Assembly (NCBI RefSeq): GCF_900199635.1
Contig: NZ_LT962687.1
Coordinates: forward strand, 2,542,541-2,606,540
Origin: Anaerotruncus massiliensis (ex Togo et al. 2026)
Lineage (GTDB): Bacteria > Bacillota > Clostridia > Oscillospirales > Ruminococcaceae
Reading direction: 5' to 3'
DNA length: 64,000 bases
Positions within the stretch are counted from its first letter, which is position 1, and each line of letters starts with the position of its first letter. The position numbers and the translations under genes are program-made. This document shows, piece by piece, positions 24,863 through 32,596 of the stretch. Under the pieces are notes generated by a model. The model worked only from the letters and a program-made list of their open reading frames with translations. It made no database searches and had not been told where the DNA came from.

Positions 24863-25960
24863 ATGAAATTAGGAATCGTCGGGCTGCCGAACGTCGGCAA
24901 GTCCACCCTGTTCAACGCGATCACCAACGCGGGCGCGCAGTCCGCGAACTATCCCTTCTGCACCATCGAGCCGAACGTCGGCATGGTCACCGTGCCGGAC
25001 GAGCGCCTCGACGTGCTCGCCAAAATGTACGACCCGGACAAATACACCCCCGCCGTCATCGAATTCGTCGATATCGCCGGGCTGGTGCGCGGCGCGTCCA
25101 AGGGGGAGGGGCTGGGCAACAAGTTCCTTTCCCACATCCGCGAGGTGGACGCGATCGTGCATGTGGTGCGCTGCTTCGAGGACAACGAGATCATCCATGT
25201 CGACGGGGAGATCGGCCCCCGGCGGGATATCGAGACGATCAATCTCGAGCTCATCTTTTCTGACATCGACATCGTCGACCGCAAGATCGACCGCGCCCTC
25301 AAGGCCGCCAAGGGCGGCGACAAAACGCTCGCCGCGCAGGCAGACGTGCTGGGACGGCTCAAGGCCCACCTCGAGGAGGGGAAATCCGCCCGCAGCTTCG
25401 TGTGCGACGCAGAGGAGCGCGCCGCGCTCGAGGACATGCCGCTGCTCTCCGACAAGCCGGTCATCTACGCCGCCAACATGAGCGAGGCGGATTTTACCGG
25501 CGGCATCGAACAGAACCGTTTTTACCATGAGGTGGAGGAGATCGCGGCGGCGGAGCACGCCGAGGTGCTGCCCATCTGCGCCCGGATCGAGGAGGAGATC
25601 GCCGACATGTCCGCCGAGGACAAGCTGCTCTTCCTCGAGGAGATGGGGCTGCATGAGTCGGGCCTCGACCGCCTCATCAAAAAGAGCTACGCCCTGCTCG
25701 GGCTGATCTCCTACCTCACCGCCGGCAAGCAGGAGGTGCGCGCGTGGACGATCACGCGCGGCACTAAGGCCCCGCAGGCCGCCGGGAAGATCCATTCCGA
25801 TTTTGAAAAGGGCTTCATCCGCGCCGAGGTCGTCGCGTACGACGACCTCATCGCCTGCGGCTCGATGGCCGCCGCCAAGGAGAAGGGCCTTGTCCGCTCG
25901 GAGGGCAAGGAATACGTCATGCAGGACGGCGACGTCGTCCTCTTCCGCTTCAACGTCTGA
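24863..25960 (+). CDS. ychF: Ribosome-binding ATPase YchF
   Basis: An Obg-like P-loop ATPase, 365 residues. G1 is GLPNVGKSTLFNA at residues 7-19, the G3 region is VDIAGLVRGASKGEGLG near residue 69, and the YchF-specific NMSE motif (AANMSEADF) replaces NKxD near residue 209. The C-terminal TGS-like end FIRAEVVAYDDLIACGS and GKEYVMQDGDVVLFRFNV is intact. It binds the 50S subunit and has roles in stress adaptation in other bacteria. The stop codon overlaps the next ATG. Confidence 0.98.
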   Translation: MKLGIVGLPNVGKSTLFNAITNAGAQSANYPFCTIEPNVGMVTVPDERLDVLAKMYDPDKYTPAVIEFVDIAGLVRGASKGEGLGNKFLSHIREVDAIVHVVRCFEDNEIIHVDGEIGPRRDIETINLELIFSDIDIVDRKIDRALKAAKGGDKTLAAQADVLGRLKAHLEEGKSARSFVCDAEERAALEDMPLLSDKPVIYAANMSEADFTGGIEQNRFYHEVEEIAAAEHAEVLPICARIEEEIADMSAEDKLLFLEEMGLHESGLDRLIKKSYALLGLISYLTAGKQEVRAWTITRGTKAPQAAGKIHSDFEKGFIRAEVVAYDDLIACGSMAAAKEKGLVRSEGKEYVMQDGDVVLFRFNV

Positions 25961-26643
25961 TGAAGCGGGCGCTGGTCCTGTGCGGCGCGCTCGCGCTCGC
26001 CGCGCTGCTCTTTTTGTTCCTGCGGCCGCACCCGGAGCGCGCCGCCTTCCTGCCCGAGGCGCAGAACGACTTCGTCCTGGGCGTGGTCGGCCTGCCCGGC
26101 GGCGCGCCCGCCCCGGAAAGCGCATCCCCCGCCGACGGGGTCCCCTCCCGGGCGGAAGCGGTCCCCGCGGAATCCTCCGCGGCTTCCGAGGCCGGGTCCG
26201 CCGAGTCCGAATCCGGCGAACCGGAAAATACCGCCCCGCTTCCCGAAGCCGCCGCGCTCCCCGCCGGGGAACGCAGCGTGGACGCCCGTCCCGAGCGGGA
26301 GAGCTACCCTGTTGGGACCGGCGAGATCGCGCTCGTCGTCACCAACCGGACGGAAAACGACCTCATCTACACCCACTGGTTCGACTTCCGGCGGGTGGAG
26401 GGGGACGCCGTCGTGCCGCTCACCCCGCGCGCGGGGCTGATGGCAAACCCCGACGACGTGAACGCCGAACGGGTGCTGCACGGGGGTGAGACCGTCACGA
26501 TTACGCTGCCCATCGACCTCTTCGACGAGCCGTTGCCGCCGGGCACCTACCGCGCGGCGCAGTTGAGCTGCTTCGCGGATACCGGCGGGCAGGCGCTCGC
26601 CTGCTCGGAGATCACCGCGGACTTCGTTATCGCGGAAAGCTGA
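25960..26643 (+). CDS. Signal-anchored protein with Ig-like C-terminal domain
   Basis: A 227-residue exported protein. It has a hydrophobic N-terminus (ALVLCGALALAALLFLFLR) acting as a signal anchor, then a Pro/Ala/Ser/Glu-rich linker at about 45-105, and a beta-sandwich from about 110 (GTGEIALVVTNRTENDLIYT, VTITLPIDLF, LPPGTYRAAQLS). The last part resembles the bacterial Ig-like domains found in Firmicute lipoproteins. No lipobox is seen. The start ATG overlaps the ychF stop (TGATG), so it is co-expressed with ychF. Confidence 0.65.
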   Translation: MKRALVLCGALALAALLFLFLRPHPERAAFLPEAQNDFVLGVVGLPGGAPAPESASPADGVPSRAEAVPAESSAASEAGSAESESGEPENTAPLPEAAALPAGERSVDARPERESYPVGTGEIALVVTNRTENDLIYTHWFDFRRVEGDAVVPLTPRAGLMANPDDVNAERVLHGGETVTITLPIDLFDEPLPPGTYRAAQLSCFADTGGQALACSEITADFVIAES

Positions 26644-26684
26644 GGGGGACAGAGGGCAAAGCCCTCTGTCCCCCTCAGCTTTTA
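26638..26684 (+). terminator. Terminator after the ychF operon
   Basis: Perfect 20-bp arms with an AAA loop. The left arm AGCTGAGGGGGACAGAGGGC includes the stop codon, and the right arm is followed by TTTT. Confidence 0.95.
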
Positions 26685-26735
26685 CGTTAGAAAATGTACA
26701 AGAAGGATTTCTCTAAGACAAGGCTTGTCTCCGCT

Positions 26736-27251
26736 TTACATCTTCTCCGAATCCAATCTCAAACGATAGAGTGGCACAAGCCATTTCGGCTGGTTGTCTA
26801 ACATTTTATTAGCGTTTGCAAGTGTCATTTTGCCAACCCGCCTGTCCAGTACTCCAAACATCCTTTCCAATGGATTTTCAGAATTTATGCTGTCTTGAAT
26901 GCTTTGATTTCGGTATTTCTCAAGCGCTTCACAAAATTCATTGTCGGTGTATTCTGAGCGGGCTTGTATCGGGACCGTATCCATCAGTATCCAAAAATCA
27001 TTCCAATATGCTTCGATTCCGACAGAAGTATCCTTCTTTTTGTAACCGTTCTCAATAAAATAGGTGTTCACCGTCTCCCAGGAAAATCGTTTCAGCAGCT
27101 CGCCATCCACATAGATTTCAAAAACACGGCATCCGTCCATACCCACATATGAGGTGCAGCTGTATCGAACCCTTCCATGCAGACAGTCCGCAAGCATTTC
27201 CTGTTCGAGGTACTTACGCATACCACTCCAAGAGCCCAACGCTTTCTTCAC
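26736..27251 (-). CDS. Orphan low-GC gene, SF0329-like hypothetical protein
   Basis: A 171-residue protein. The GTG at 27251 has GAGGTGAG upstream; a longer TTG-started frame to 27296 lacks a site. The N-terminus WSGMRKYLEQEMLADCLHGR with RYSCTSYVGMDG resembles a family of small cytoplasmic proteins annotated as SF0329-like, function unknown (recognition from memory, not certain). Its GC content, about 45% by eye, is far below its neighbours, and codon use is AT-ending, both signs of recent acquisition. It is single, convergent with ychF, with no mobility gene beside it. Confidence 0.6.
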   Translation of the reverse strand: MKKALGSWSGMRKYLEQEMLADCLHGRVRYSCTSYVGMDGCRVFEIYVDGELLKRFSWETVNTYFIENGYKKKDTSVGIEAYWNDFWILMDTVPIQARSEYTDNEFCEALEKYRNQSIQDSINSENPLERMFGVLDRRVGKMTLANANKMLDNQPKWLVPLYRLRLDSEKM

Positions 27252-27555
27252 GTTCTCACCTCGCAAAAAATTTGTGAATACATGCCTTAAGCGCAAATAG
27301 CGGATATCCTATTAATCCATTAGTTTACTTCTAAACGTATTCCTTGTCAATTCGCGACCCGCCCCTGAGGTGTGGCTTTGAAATGTGCTGGGCTTTCCCC
27401 CACGGCGCGCGCCCCCTTTGCGGGGGACGCGGCCGGCCCGCGTCAAACGTTCTTTGCCCCTTTTTTCAAGAAAGGGGGCTGACGGCTTCCGGTGGAAGCC
27501 GGACAAAAGAAGGCCCCCGCCTTGCGGCGGGGGCCTTCTTATTTTCGCCTCCCCG
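27252..27555. other. Gap between the low-GC gene and rex
   Basis: The left part (27252-27345) is AT-rich and probably holds the promoter of the low-GC gene. The rest is GC-rich with a GGCTTCC/GGAAGCC hairpin (27484-27499) and the rex terminator. No gene is supported. Confidence 0.6.
27507..27540 (-). terminator. rex terminator
   Basis: Arms AAGAAGGCCCCCGCC and GGCGGGGGCCTTCTT with a TTGC loop, directly after the rex stop codon. Confidence 0.92.
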
Positions 27556-28203
27556 TCATTCATCCTCGGGGTAGGCGGCGTTGATTTGGTAGCAGAGGGT
27601 CATGAGGCTGTCGCCCAGGTGGACGTTCTCGACGACCGCGCCCTCAAAGTCGAGGGAGAGGTCGTAATGGGAGAAGTTCCAGAAGCAGTTGACGCCGAGC
27701 TTCATGAGCCGCTGGGCGGTCTCGAAGGCGACCTCCTTGGGGATGCAGAGGATGGCGGCCCGCGGGGACTGCTCCTTGCAGAACGCCTCAAGCCCCGCCA
27801 TGTCCTGCACGGTCAGGCTGCTCACCTTCTGGCCGATCACGCGGGGGCTGTCGTCAAAGATCCCGACGAGCTTGAAGCCGCTGCTCTCGAAATCCATGTG
27901 GCGCGCGATCGTGCGGCCGAGGTTGCCCGCGCCGATGAGAACCATGGGGGTATGCTTGTTGAGCCCCATGATGTTGCCGATCTCCTTGTGGAGCGCGGCC
28001 ACGTTGTAGCCGTAGCCCTGCTGCCCGAAGCCGCCGAAGCAGTTGAGGTCCTGGCGGATCTGGGACGCGGTCAGCTGCATCAGGGAGGCCAGCTCGCGCG
28101 AGGAGATGCGGGTGACGTCGCGGCTGAGCAGGTCGCCGAGGAACCGGTAGTACCTGGGCAGCCGCTTGATAACGGATAGGGAAACACCCTCGTGTTTCGG
28201 CAT
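27556..28203 (-). CDS. rex: Redox-sensing transcriptional repressor Rex
   Basis: Rex represses fermentation genes until NADH rises. It is 215 residues long. The N-terminal winged helix has VIKRLPRYYRFLGDL and SRELASLMQLTASQIRQDL. The Rossmann domain has IGAGNLGRTIARH near residue 92, and the domain-swap tail is typical. The start at 28203 (MPKHEG) has GAGAGG upstream. Next upstream, in the same direction, is an isocitrate dehydrogenase-like gene 30 bases away, so the two may be co-transcribed. No Rex box (TTGTTAA-N4-TTAACAA) was seen in the window. Confidence 0.96.
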   Translation of the reverse strand: MPKHEGVSLSVIKRLPRYYRFLGDLLSRDVTRISSRELASLMQLTASQIRQDLNCFGGFGQQGYGYNVAALHKEIGNIMGLNKHTPMVLIGAGNLGRTIARHMDFESSGFKLVGIFDDSPRVIGQKVSSLTVQDMAGLEAFCKEQSPRAAILCIPKEVAFETAQRLMKLGVNCFWNFSHYDLSLDFEGAVVENVHLGDSLMTLCYQINAAYPEDE

Positions 28204-28233
28204 ATGCAAAACCTCTCGATCCAGAATTCCCGG

Positions 28234-29394
28234 TTACAGCCGTGCGATGGTGTCCATCACATAGTTGCCGAATTCCTCGCAGGTGCAGCCGGTGTCGCGG
28301 CCGGTGACCGCGAGCTTCTTTTCCTCGTACATACAGATATCCAGCGCCCGTTCGAGCTTATCCGCCTCGGCCTGATAGCCGATGTGGCTCAGGAGCAGCA
28401 CCGCCGCACGCAGCATCGAGCAGGGATCGGCGTATTTGCCGCGGCCCTCGGCGATCATGCGCGGGGCGGAGCCGTGGATCGCCTCGAACATCGCGTAGCG
28501 CTTGCCGAGGTTCGCGCTGCCCGCGGTGCCGACGCCGCCCTGGAATTCGGCGGCCTCGTCGGTGATGATGTCGCCGTAGAGATTGGGCAGCACGAACACC
28601 TGGAAGTCGCGGCGGCGCTTGGGGTCGATCAGCTTGGCGGTGGTGATGTCGATGTACCAGTCGTCGGTCGTGATGCCGGGGTACTCCTCGCCGATCTTCT
28701 GGCAGAGCTTCAGGAACTTGCCGTCGGTCGTCTTGACGACGTTCGCCTTGGTGATGATCGACACGCGGCTCTTGTGGTTCTTTTTCGCGTAGTCATAGGC
28801 GAGCCGCGCGATCCGCTCGGTGCCCTCGGTGGTGGTCACGACGAAGTCGAACGCCACGTCCTCGTCCACGTTGAGGCCGCAGGAGCCGATCGCATAGGCA
28901 CCCTCGGTGTTCTCCCGGAAGAATGTCCAGTCGATCCCCTCGCTCGGCACCTTGACGGGGCGCACGTTGGCGAACAGGTCGAGCTCCTTGCGCATCGCGA
29001 CGTTGGCGCTCTCGACGTTGGGCCACGGGTCGCCCGCGCGCGGGGTCGTCGTGGGGCCCTTGAGGATGACGTGGCATTTTTTGAGCTCGGCGAGCACGTC
29101 GTCGGGGATCGCCTTGCCCTGCGCCGCGCGGTTCTCGATCGTCAGCCCGTCGATCGTGCGGAACTCCACCTTGCCCGCCCCGACCTCGTCCGCCAGCAGG
29201 TGCCGGAGCACCCGCGCGGCCTCGTTCGTGATGATGGGGCCGATGCCGTCGCCCCCGCACACGCCGATGACGATGGTGTCGAGCTTCCCGTAGTCGGTAA
29301 ACTCCTTCTGCGCCTTGATGCGCTCGCTGCGCGCGAGCTGCGCTTCCACGAGCGCCGCGAACTTTTCAGCGGCGGCTTTGACTTTCTGGTCCAA
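28234..29394 (-). CDS. Isocitrate/isopropylmalate dehydrogenase family (NAD-IDH-like)
   Basis: A 386-residue beta-decarboxylating dehydrogenase. The substrate segment SANVAMRKELDLFANVRPVK is of the isocitrate rather than the isopropylmalate type. Catalytic Lys/Tyr/Asp positions are visible in RENTEGAYAIG, IITKANVVK and IITDEAAEFQGG. The cofactor region is EAIHGSAPRMIAEGRGKYADP, split as EAIHGSAP and GKYADP. A probable role is oxidation of isocitrate to 2-oxoglutarate for glutamate synthesis. Start TTG with GGGAGG upstream. No leuC, leuD or acn gene is adjacent to settle the substrate. Confidence 0.85.
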   Translation of the reverse strand: MDQKVKAAAEKFAALVEAQLARSERIKAQKEFTDYGKLDTIVIGVCGGDGIGPIITNEAARVLRHLLADEVGAGKVEFRTIDGLTIENRAAQGKAIPDDVLAELKKCHVILKGPTTTPRAGDPWPNVESANVAMRKELDLFANVRPVKVPSEGIDWTFFRENTEGAYAIGSCGLNVDEDVAFDFVVTTTEGTERIARLAYDYAKKNHKSRVSIITKANVVKTTDGKFLKLCQKIGEEYPGITTDDWYIDITTAKLIDPKRRRDFQVFVLPNLYGDIITDEAAEFQGGVGTAGSANLGKRYAMFEAIHGSAPRMIAEGRGKYADPCSMLRAAVLLLSHIGYQAEADKLERALDICMYEEKKLAVTGRDTGCTCEEFGNYVMDTIARL

Positions 29395-29464
29395 TCGCGT
29401 TTCCTCCCATATGTTTCATTTCCCCCGCGCGCTCTCACGCCGGACGGTCTGTCTATATATGATA

Positions 29465-29493
29465 ATTTTATAACAGACTTACCCCATTGTCAA
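29465..29493 (-). promoter_or_regulatory. Promoter of the isocitrate dehydrogenase-like gene
   Basis: TTGACA (29488-29493), 17-bp spacer, TAAAAT (29465-29470) on the minus strand. Confidence 0.8.
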
Positions 29494-29530
29494 TGAACGA
29501 TGGAAAGAAATCCGGCCGCCGCCCCCGCTT

Positions 29531-29836
29531 TTACGAGGGGAACAGCCCCGCCTCGCTGCACATCTCGGCCTGGGCGCGCAGCGTGCGCTTGGCGGCCGCG
29601 AGCCTGCGGCTCACGGTGGAGGGATGCACCCCGAGCTCCAGGGCGATCGCCGGGATGTTGCGCCCCCCGAAAAAATAGAGCGCGACGACCTGCCGCTGCT
29701 TGGGCGGCAGGTGGCGCACGGCGCTGCGCAGGAACCGCGCGTACCGTGCGCGCGCGGGCGCGTTGTCGGCGCACTGCGGCGCGGCGATCCGCTCGAAATC
29801 CTGGAGGGAAAAGGTGCTTTCACGTACGTCAAACAT
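29531..29836 (-). CDS. Sigma-70 region 4-like small protein
   Basis: A 101-residue protein with a single domain like sigma region 4: HLPPKQRQVVALYFFGG then IPAIALELGVHPSTVSRRLA and AAKRTLRA. Region 2, needed to melt promoters, is missing, so it is not a complete sigma factor. It may act as an anti- or co-regulator or as a simple DNA-binding protein. It is the second gene of a two-gene unit read away from the XRE/ImmA pair and is probably controlled by the shared operator. Confidence 0.75.
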   Translation of the reverse strand: MFDVRESTFSLQDFERIAAPQCADNAPARARYARFLRSAVRHLPPKQRQVVALYFFGGRNIPAIALELGVHPSTVSRRLAAAKRTLRAQAEMCSEAGLFPS

Positions 29837-29850
29837 GCGCCCCGCCCCCC

Positions 29851-30048
29851 TCAGTCATAATAGTGGCGCAGGTAATCCATGACCACGCGCAGGTCGTACA
29901 GTTCGGCGTAGAGCGCGTCGATCCGCCGCTGCGCGGCGAACGCCTCCTCGCCGCGCGCCGTCTGCGCGAACACCCTCAGCTCCCGCAGGCGCTCCTGCAG
30001 GCGGTCGGCCGCCGTCCGGTACTCCTCCGACAAAGCGGTTAAATCCAT
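29851..30048 (-). CDS. Small coiled-coil protein
   Basis: A 65-residue acidic helical protein (LSEEYRTAADRLQERLREL, AQRRIDALYAELYDLR), a typical two-helix hairpin. It is not recognised functionally; similar small proteins occur beside sigma-like genes in Clostridial mobile elements. AAGGAGG precedes the ATG. First gene of the divergent unit, 14 bases before the sigma-like gene. Confidence 0.7.
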   Translation of the reverse strand: MDLTALSEEYRTAADRLQERLRELRVFAQTARGEEAFAAQRRIDALYAELYDLRVVMDYLRHYYD

Positions 30049-30084
30049 TCAATTCCTCCTTGTGATTTTTGCTTCCTATCTTAA

Positions 30085-30169
30085 GAGTACCACACGAAAT
30101 GTGTATTCACAAGAAAAATTCGCACAATTTGCAATATTTTGTTGACGAAATACACGAAATGTGTTATTA
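30085..30169. promoter_or_regulatory. Divergent promoter pair with duplicated operator
   Basis: ACACGAAATGTGT, an ACAC-N5-GTGT inverted repeat, occurs at 30092-30104 and 30152-30164, with starts 60 bp apart. On the plus strand the second copy lies inside the 17-bp spacer between TTGACG (30142-30147) and TATTAT (30165-30170). On the minus strand the first copy lies inside the 17-bp spacer between TTGTGA (about 30107-30112) and TACTCT (about 30084-30089). Binding of one repressor would block both promoters. Confidence 0.8.
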
Positions 30170-30191
30170 TCAGGACAGTGAGGTGACCGGA

Positions 30192-30584
30192 ATGCTGGCT
30201 AACAGGCTGCGGGCCCTGCGCAGGGCCAAGGGGCTGACCCAACAGGAACTGGCGGGCGCGCTGGAAATTTCCGCGAGCGCGGTGGGCATGTACGAGCAGG
30301 GACGGCGGGAGCCGGACAACGAGACGCTGACCAAATTCTGCCGGTTCTTCGGCGTGCCGAGCGACTACCTGCTGCTCGACGGGGCGGAAAGCCCCGCCGG
30401 GCCGCCCGAGCTCGGGGAGTTCCTCGAGGATTTCCGGCGCAGGCTGCTCGCCCAGGAGGGCCTGATGTTCAACGGCGTGCCCCTCACCGAGGAGGAGATC
30501 ACCCAGGTCGTCAGCGCGATCGAGGTGGGCGCGTCGGTCGCCGTCAACAAGCTGGGCCGCAAAAGCGGCGGAAAGGACGTCTGA
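30192..30584 (+). CDS. XRE-family transcriptional repressor (ImmR-like)
   Basis: A 130-residue repressor. The N-terminal Cro/C1 helix-turn-helix is RLRALRRAKGLTQQELAGAL followed by EISASAVGMYEQGRREPDN. The C-terminal part is helical (LEDFRRRLLAQEGLMFNGVP). The start at 30192 follows GTGAGGTGA; the open frame upstream runs through the promoter. It is paired, 10 bases ahead, with an ImmA-type protease, the arrangement of ICEBs1 and phage immunity modules. It is the natural candidate to bind the duplicated ACACGAAATGTGT sites. Confidence 0.9.
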   Translation: MLANRLRALRRAKGLTQQELAGALEISASAVGMYEQGRREPDNETLTKFCRFFGVPSDYLLLDGAESPAGPPELGEFLEDFRRRLLAQEGLMFNGVPLTEEEITQVVSAIEVGASVAVNKLGRKSGGKDV

Positions 30585-30594
30585 GCAGGACAGC

Positions 30595-31032
30595 ATGGAA
30601 CGCATCAAGGAACTGGCGCGCCAGCTCGCCGAGCGGTTCGGCACCGCCGACCCGTTCGCGCTCTGCGCCGCGCTCGACATCACGGTCCTGCCCGTCGGGC
30701 TGCCTCCCGGCGTCAGGGGCTTTTACGGGTGCGCGCACGGGGCGCGCATCCTCTACCTCAACGGCGCGCTCGAGGAAAACGAGCGCCGGACGGTGTGCGC
30801 CCACGAGCTGGGGCACGCCCTGCTGCACGAGGGGCACAACGCCCTCTTCCTGCGGGAGCGCACCGACTTCGTCATGGAGCGCTACGAGCGGGAGGCCGAC
30901 CTCTTCGCGGGGTACCTGCTGCTCGACGGCGAGACGGTGGAGGAGTGCCTGCGCAACGGCTGGACCTCCGAGCAGGCGGCGGCGTTCACCGGGCTGCCCG
31001 CCCATATCGTCGAATACTGCATGACCCACTAG
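30595..31032 (+). CDS. ImmA/IrrE-family metallo-endopeptidase
   Basis: A 145-residue zinc protease with HELGH at residues 70-74 and the downstream ligand Glu100 in the EREADLFAGYLL motif. In ICEBs1 the homologue cleaves the partner repressor upon DNA damage or quorum signals, derepressing the element. Here the partner is the XRE gene 10 bases upstream. No integrase, excisionase or conjugation gene is nearby, so the module is either a remnant or has been domesticated. Confidence 0.9.
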   Translation: MERIKELARQLAERFGTADPFALCAALDITVLPVGLPPGVRGFYGCAHGARILYLNGALEENERRTVCAHELGHALLHEGHNALFLRERTDFVMERYEREADLFAGYLLLDGETVEECLRNGWTSEQAAAFTGLPAHIVEYCMTH

Positions 31033-31034
31033 GC

Positions 31035-31073
31035 AATCAAAAACGGGGCGCCTCCGGCGCCCCGTTTTTGATT
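31035..31073. terminator. Bidirectional terminator between immA-like gene and rsmA
   Basis: Perfect 18-bp stem: AATCAAAAACGGGGCGCC, TCC loop, GGCGCCCCGTTTTTGATT. It overlaps the rsmA stop codon. Confidence 0.95.
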
Positions 31074-31932
31074 ACGGCTCCTCCGCCAGCGCGCGGCTGA
31101 CGGCGGCGAACTGTTCCAGCGTGAGCTGCTCGGCGCGTGCCCCCGCGGGCACCCCCGCCCGCTCGAGCAGGGCCGCGGCGCGCTCCTTGGGAAGCGGCAG
31201 GCCCGCCGAAAGGCAGTTGAGCAGCGTCTTGCGCCGCATCGAAAAGGCGGCGCGCACCACCCGGAAGAAGGTTTTTTCGTCCCCCGGGTCGACGGGCGGC
31301 TCCCGGCGGATATCCAGCCGGATGACGGCGGAATCCACGTCGGGCGAGGGCAAAAATGACCCGCGCGAAACGGGAAAGAGCACCTTCGGCTCGCTGTAGT
31401 AACGCACGGCGCAGGACACCGCGCCCGCCTCCCGCGTGCCGGGGAGGGCGCACAGCCGCTGGGCCGCCTCCTTCTGCACCATGACGGTCACCGATTCGAT
31501 GGGCAGGCGCTGTTCGAGCAGGCCCATTACGATCGGGGAGGTGATGTAGTAGGGCAGGTTCGCGCAGACGACCACCCGCAGGCCGCCGAGCTTTTCCGCG
31601 ATGAGCGCGCGCAGGTCGACCTTCATGACGTCCGCGTTGACGATCTCGACATTTTGGAACCCGGCAAGCGTTTCCGCGAGCACGGGGAGCAGCCGTCCGT
31701 CGATCTCGACGCAGACGACCCTGTCCGCGCGGCGGGCCAGCTCGGCGGTCAGCACCCCGGCCCCCGCGCCGATCTCGATCACGCCCACGCCCGGCCCCGC
31801 GCCGCCCTGCTCCGCCATGCGCGGGCAGACGGTGGGGTTGACCAGGAAATTCTGCCCCAGCGCCTTGGAGAAGCGGAAGCCGTGCCGCGCGAGCAGGTCC
31901 CGGATGACACCGATATTCGAGAGGTTTTCCAC
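31072..31932 (-). CDS. rsmA: 16S rRNA dimethyladenosine transferase RsmA (KsgA)
   Basis: Dimethylates A1518 and A1519 of 16S rRNA. It is 286 residues long. Motif I is VIEIGAGAGVLTAELA, the catalytic motif is NLPYYITSPI, and the LGQNFLVNP segment at the N-terminus is diagnostic. The GTG at 31932 with GGAGGGAAA upstream gives the usual length. The frame continues 59 codons upstream but that part overlaps the divergent promoter of the deaminase gene and is rejected. Confidence 0.96.
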   Translation of the reverse strand: MENLSNIGVIRDLLARHGFRFSKALGQNFLVNPTVCPRMAEQGGAGPGVGVIEIGAGAGVLTAELARRADRVVCVEIDGRLLPVLAETLAGFQNVEIVNADVMKVDLRALIAEKLGGLRVVVCANLPYYITSPIVMGLLEQRLPIESVTVMVQKEAAQRLCALPGTREAGAVSCAVRYYSEPKVLFPVSRGSFLPSPDVDSAVIRLDIRREPPVDPGDEKTFFRVVRAAFSMRRKTLLNCLSAGLPLPKERAAALLERAGVPAGARAEQLTLEQFAAVSRALAEEP

Positions 31933-31997
31933 GGCGTTTCCCTCCTTTCCGCCGACGCGGCGGATTTCCGCACGGCACGTGAAATTTTTACCGATTG

Positions 31998-32026
31998 TTG
32001 CACAGTCCGGCAAACTATAGTAAAAT
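31998..32026 (+). promoter_or_regulatory. Promoter of the deaminase operon
   Basis: TTGCAC (31998-32003), 17-bp spacer, TAAAAT (32021-32026), 61 bp before the ATG. Confidence 0.7.
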
Positions 32027-32086
32027 GGTCTGAAAGGACGAACGCCCTTCCGCCGAATGGTATCATTATAAAGGATGTGAACCGAT

Positions 32087-32578
32087 ATGACAAGACGCGA
32101 TAAGATCAACTACTACCTCGACATCGCCGAGACCGTCGCCGAGCGCGGCACCTGCCTGCGGCGCAACTTCGGCGCGATCATCGTCAAAAACGACCAGATC
32201 GTCTCCACCGGCTATGTCGGCGCGCCGCGCGGCCGCCAGAACTGCTCCGACCTGGGCTACTGCACCCGCGACCGCATGGGTGTCCCGCGCGGGCAGCGCT
32301 ATGAGCTCTGCCGTTCGGTCCACGCCGAAATGAACGCGATCATCCACGCCGCCCGCGTGGACATGCTCGGCTCCACCCTCTACCTCGTCGGCCGGGAGGT
32401 GGCCTCGGGCGAATATGTCCAGAACGCCTTCCCCTGCTCGATGTGCACCCGCCTGATCATCAACGCGGGCATCTCGACCGTCATCGTGCGGGACGACAAG
32501 GAAAATTTCCGCGTCATCAACGTTGCCGACGAATGGATCGTCAACGACGAGACGCTGCGCGGAGAAAGCAACTACTGA
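32087..32578 (+). CDS. dCMP deaminase family protein (ComEB-like)
   Basis: A 163-residue zinc deaminase. Zinc ligands are His79 (SVHAEMNAI, with catalytic Glu81), Cys117 and Cys120 (PCSMC). The extra cysteine- and histidine-bearing loop NCSDLGYCTRDRMGVPRG is typical of dCMP deaminases. The product would be dUMP for thymidylate synthesis. ComEB in Bacillus is the closest well-known relative, but no competence genes are adjacent. Confidence 0.9.
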   Translation: MTRRDKINYYLDIAETVAERGTCLRRNFGAIIVKNDQIVSTGYVGAPRGRQNCSDLGYCTRDRMGVPRGQRYELCRSVHAEMNAIIHAARVDMLGSTLYLVGREVASGEYVQNAFPCSMCTRLIINAGISTVIVRDDKENFRVINVADEWIVNDETLRGESNY

Positions 32579-32596
32579 ACTAAGGGGGACTCCGCC

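Noticed and set aside
31933-32109. 59-codon upstream extension of rsmA
   Set aside because: It overlaps the divergent deaminase promoter, and the GTG at 31932 has GGAGGG and gives the usual length.
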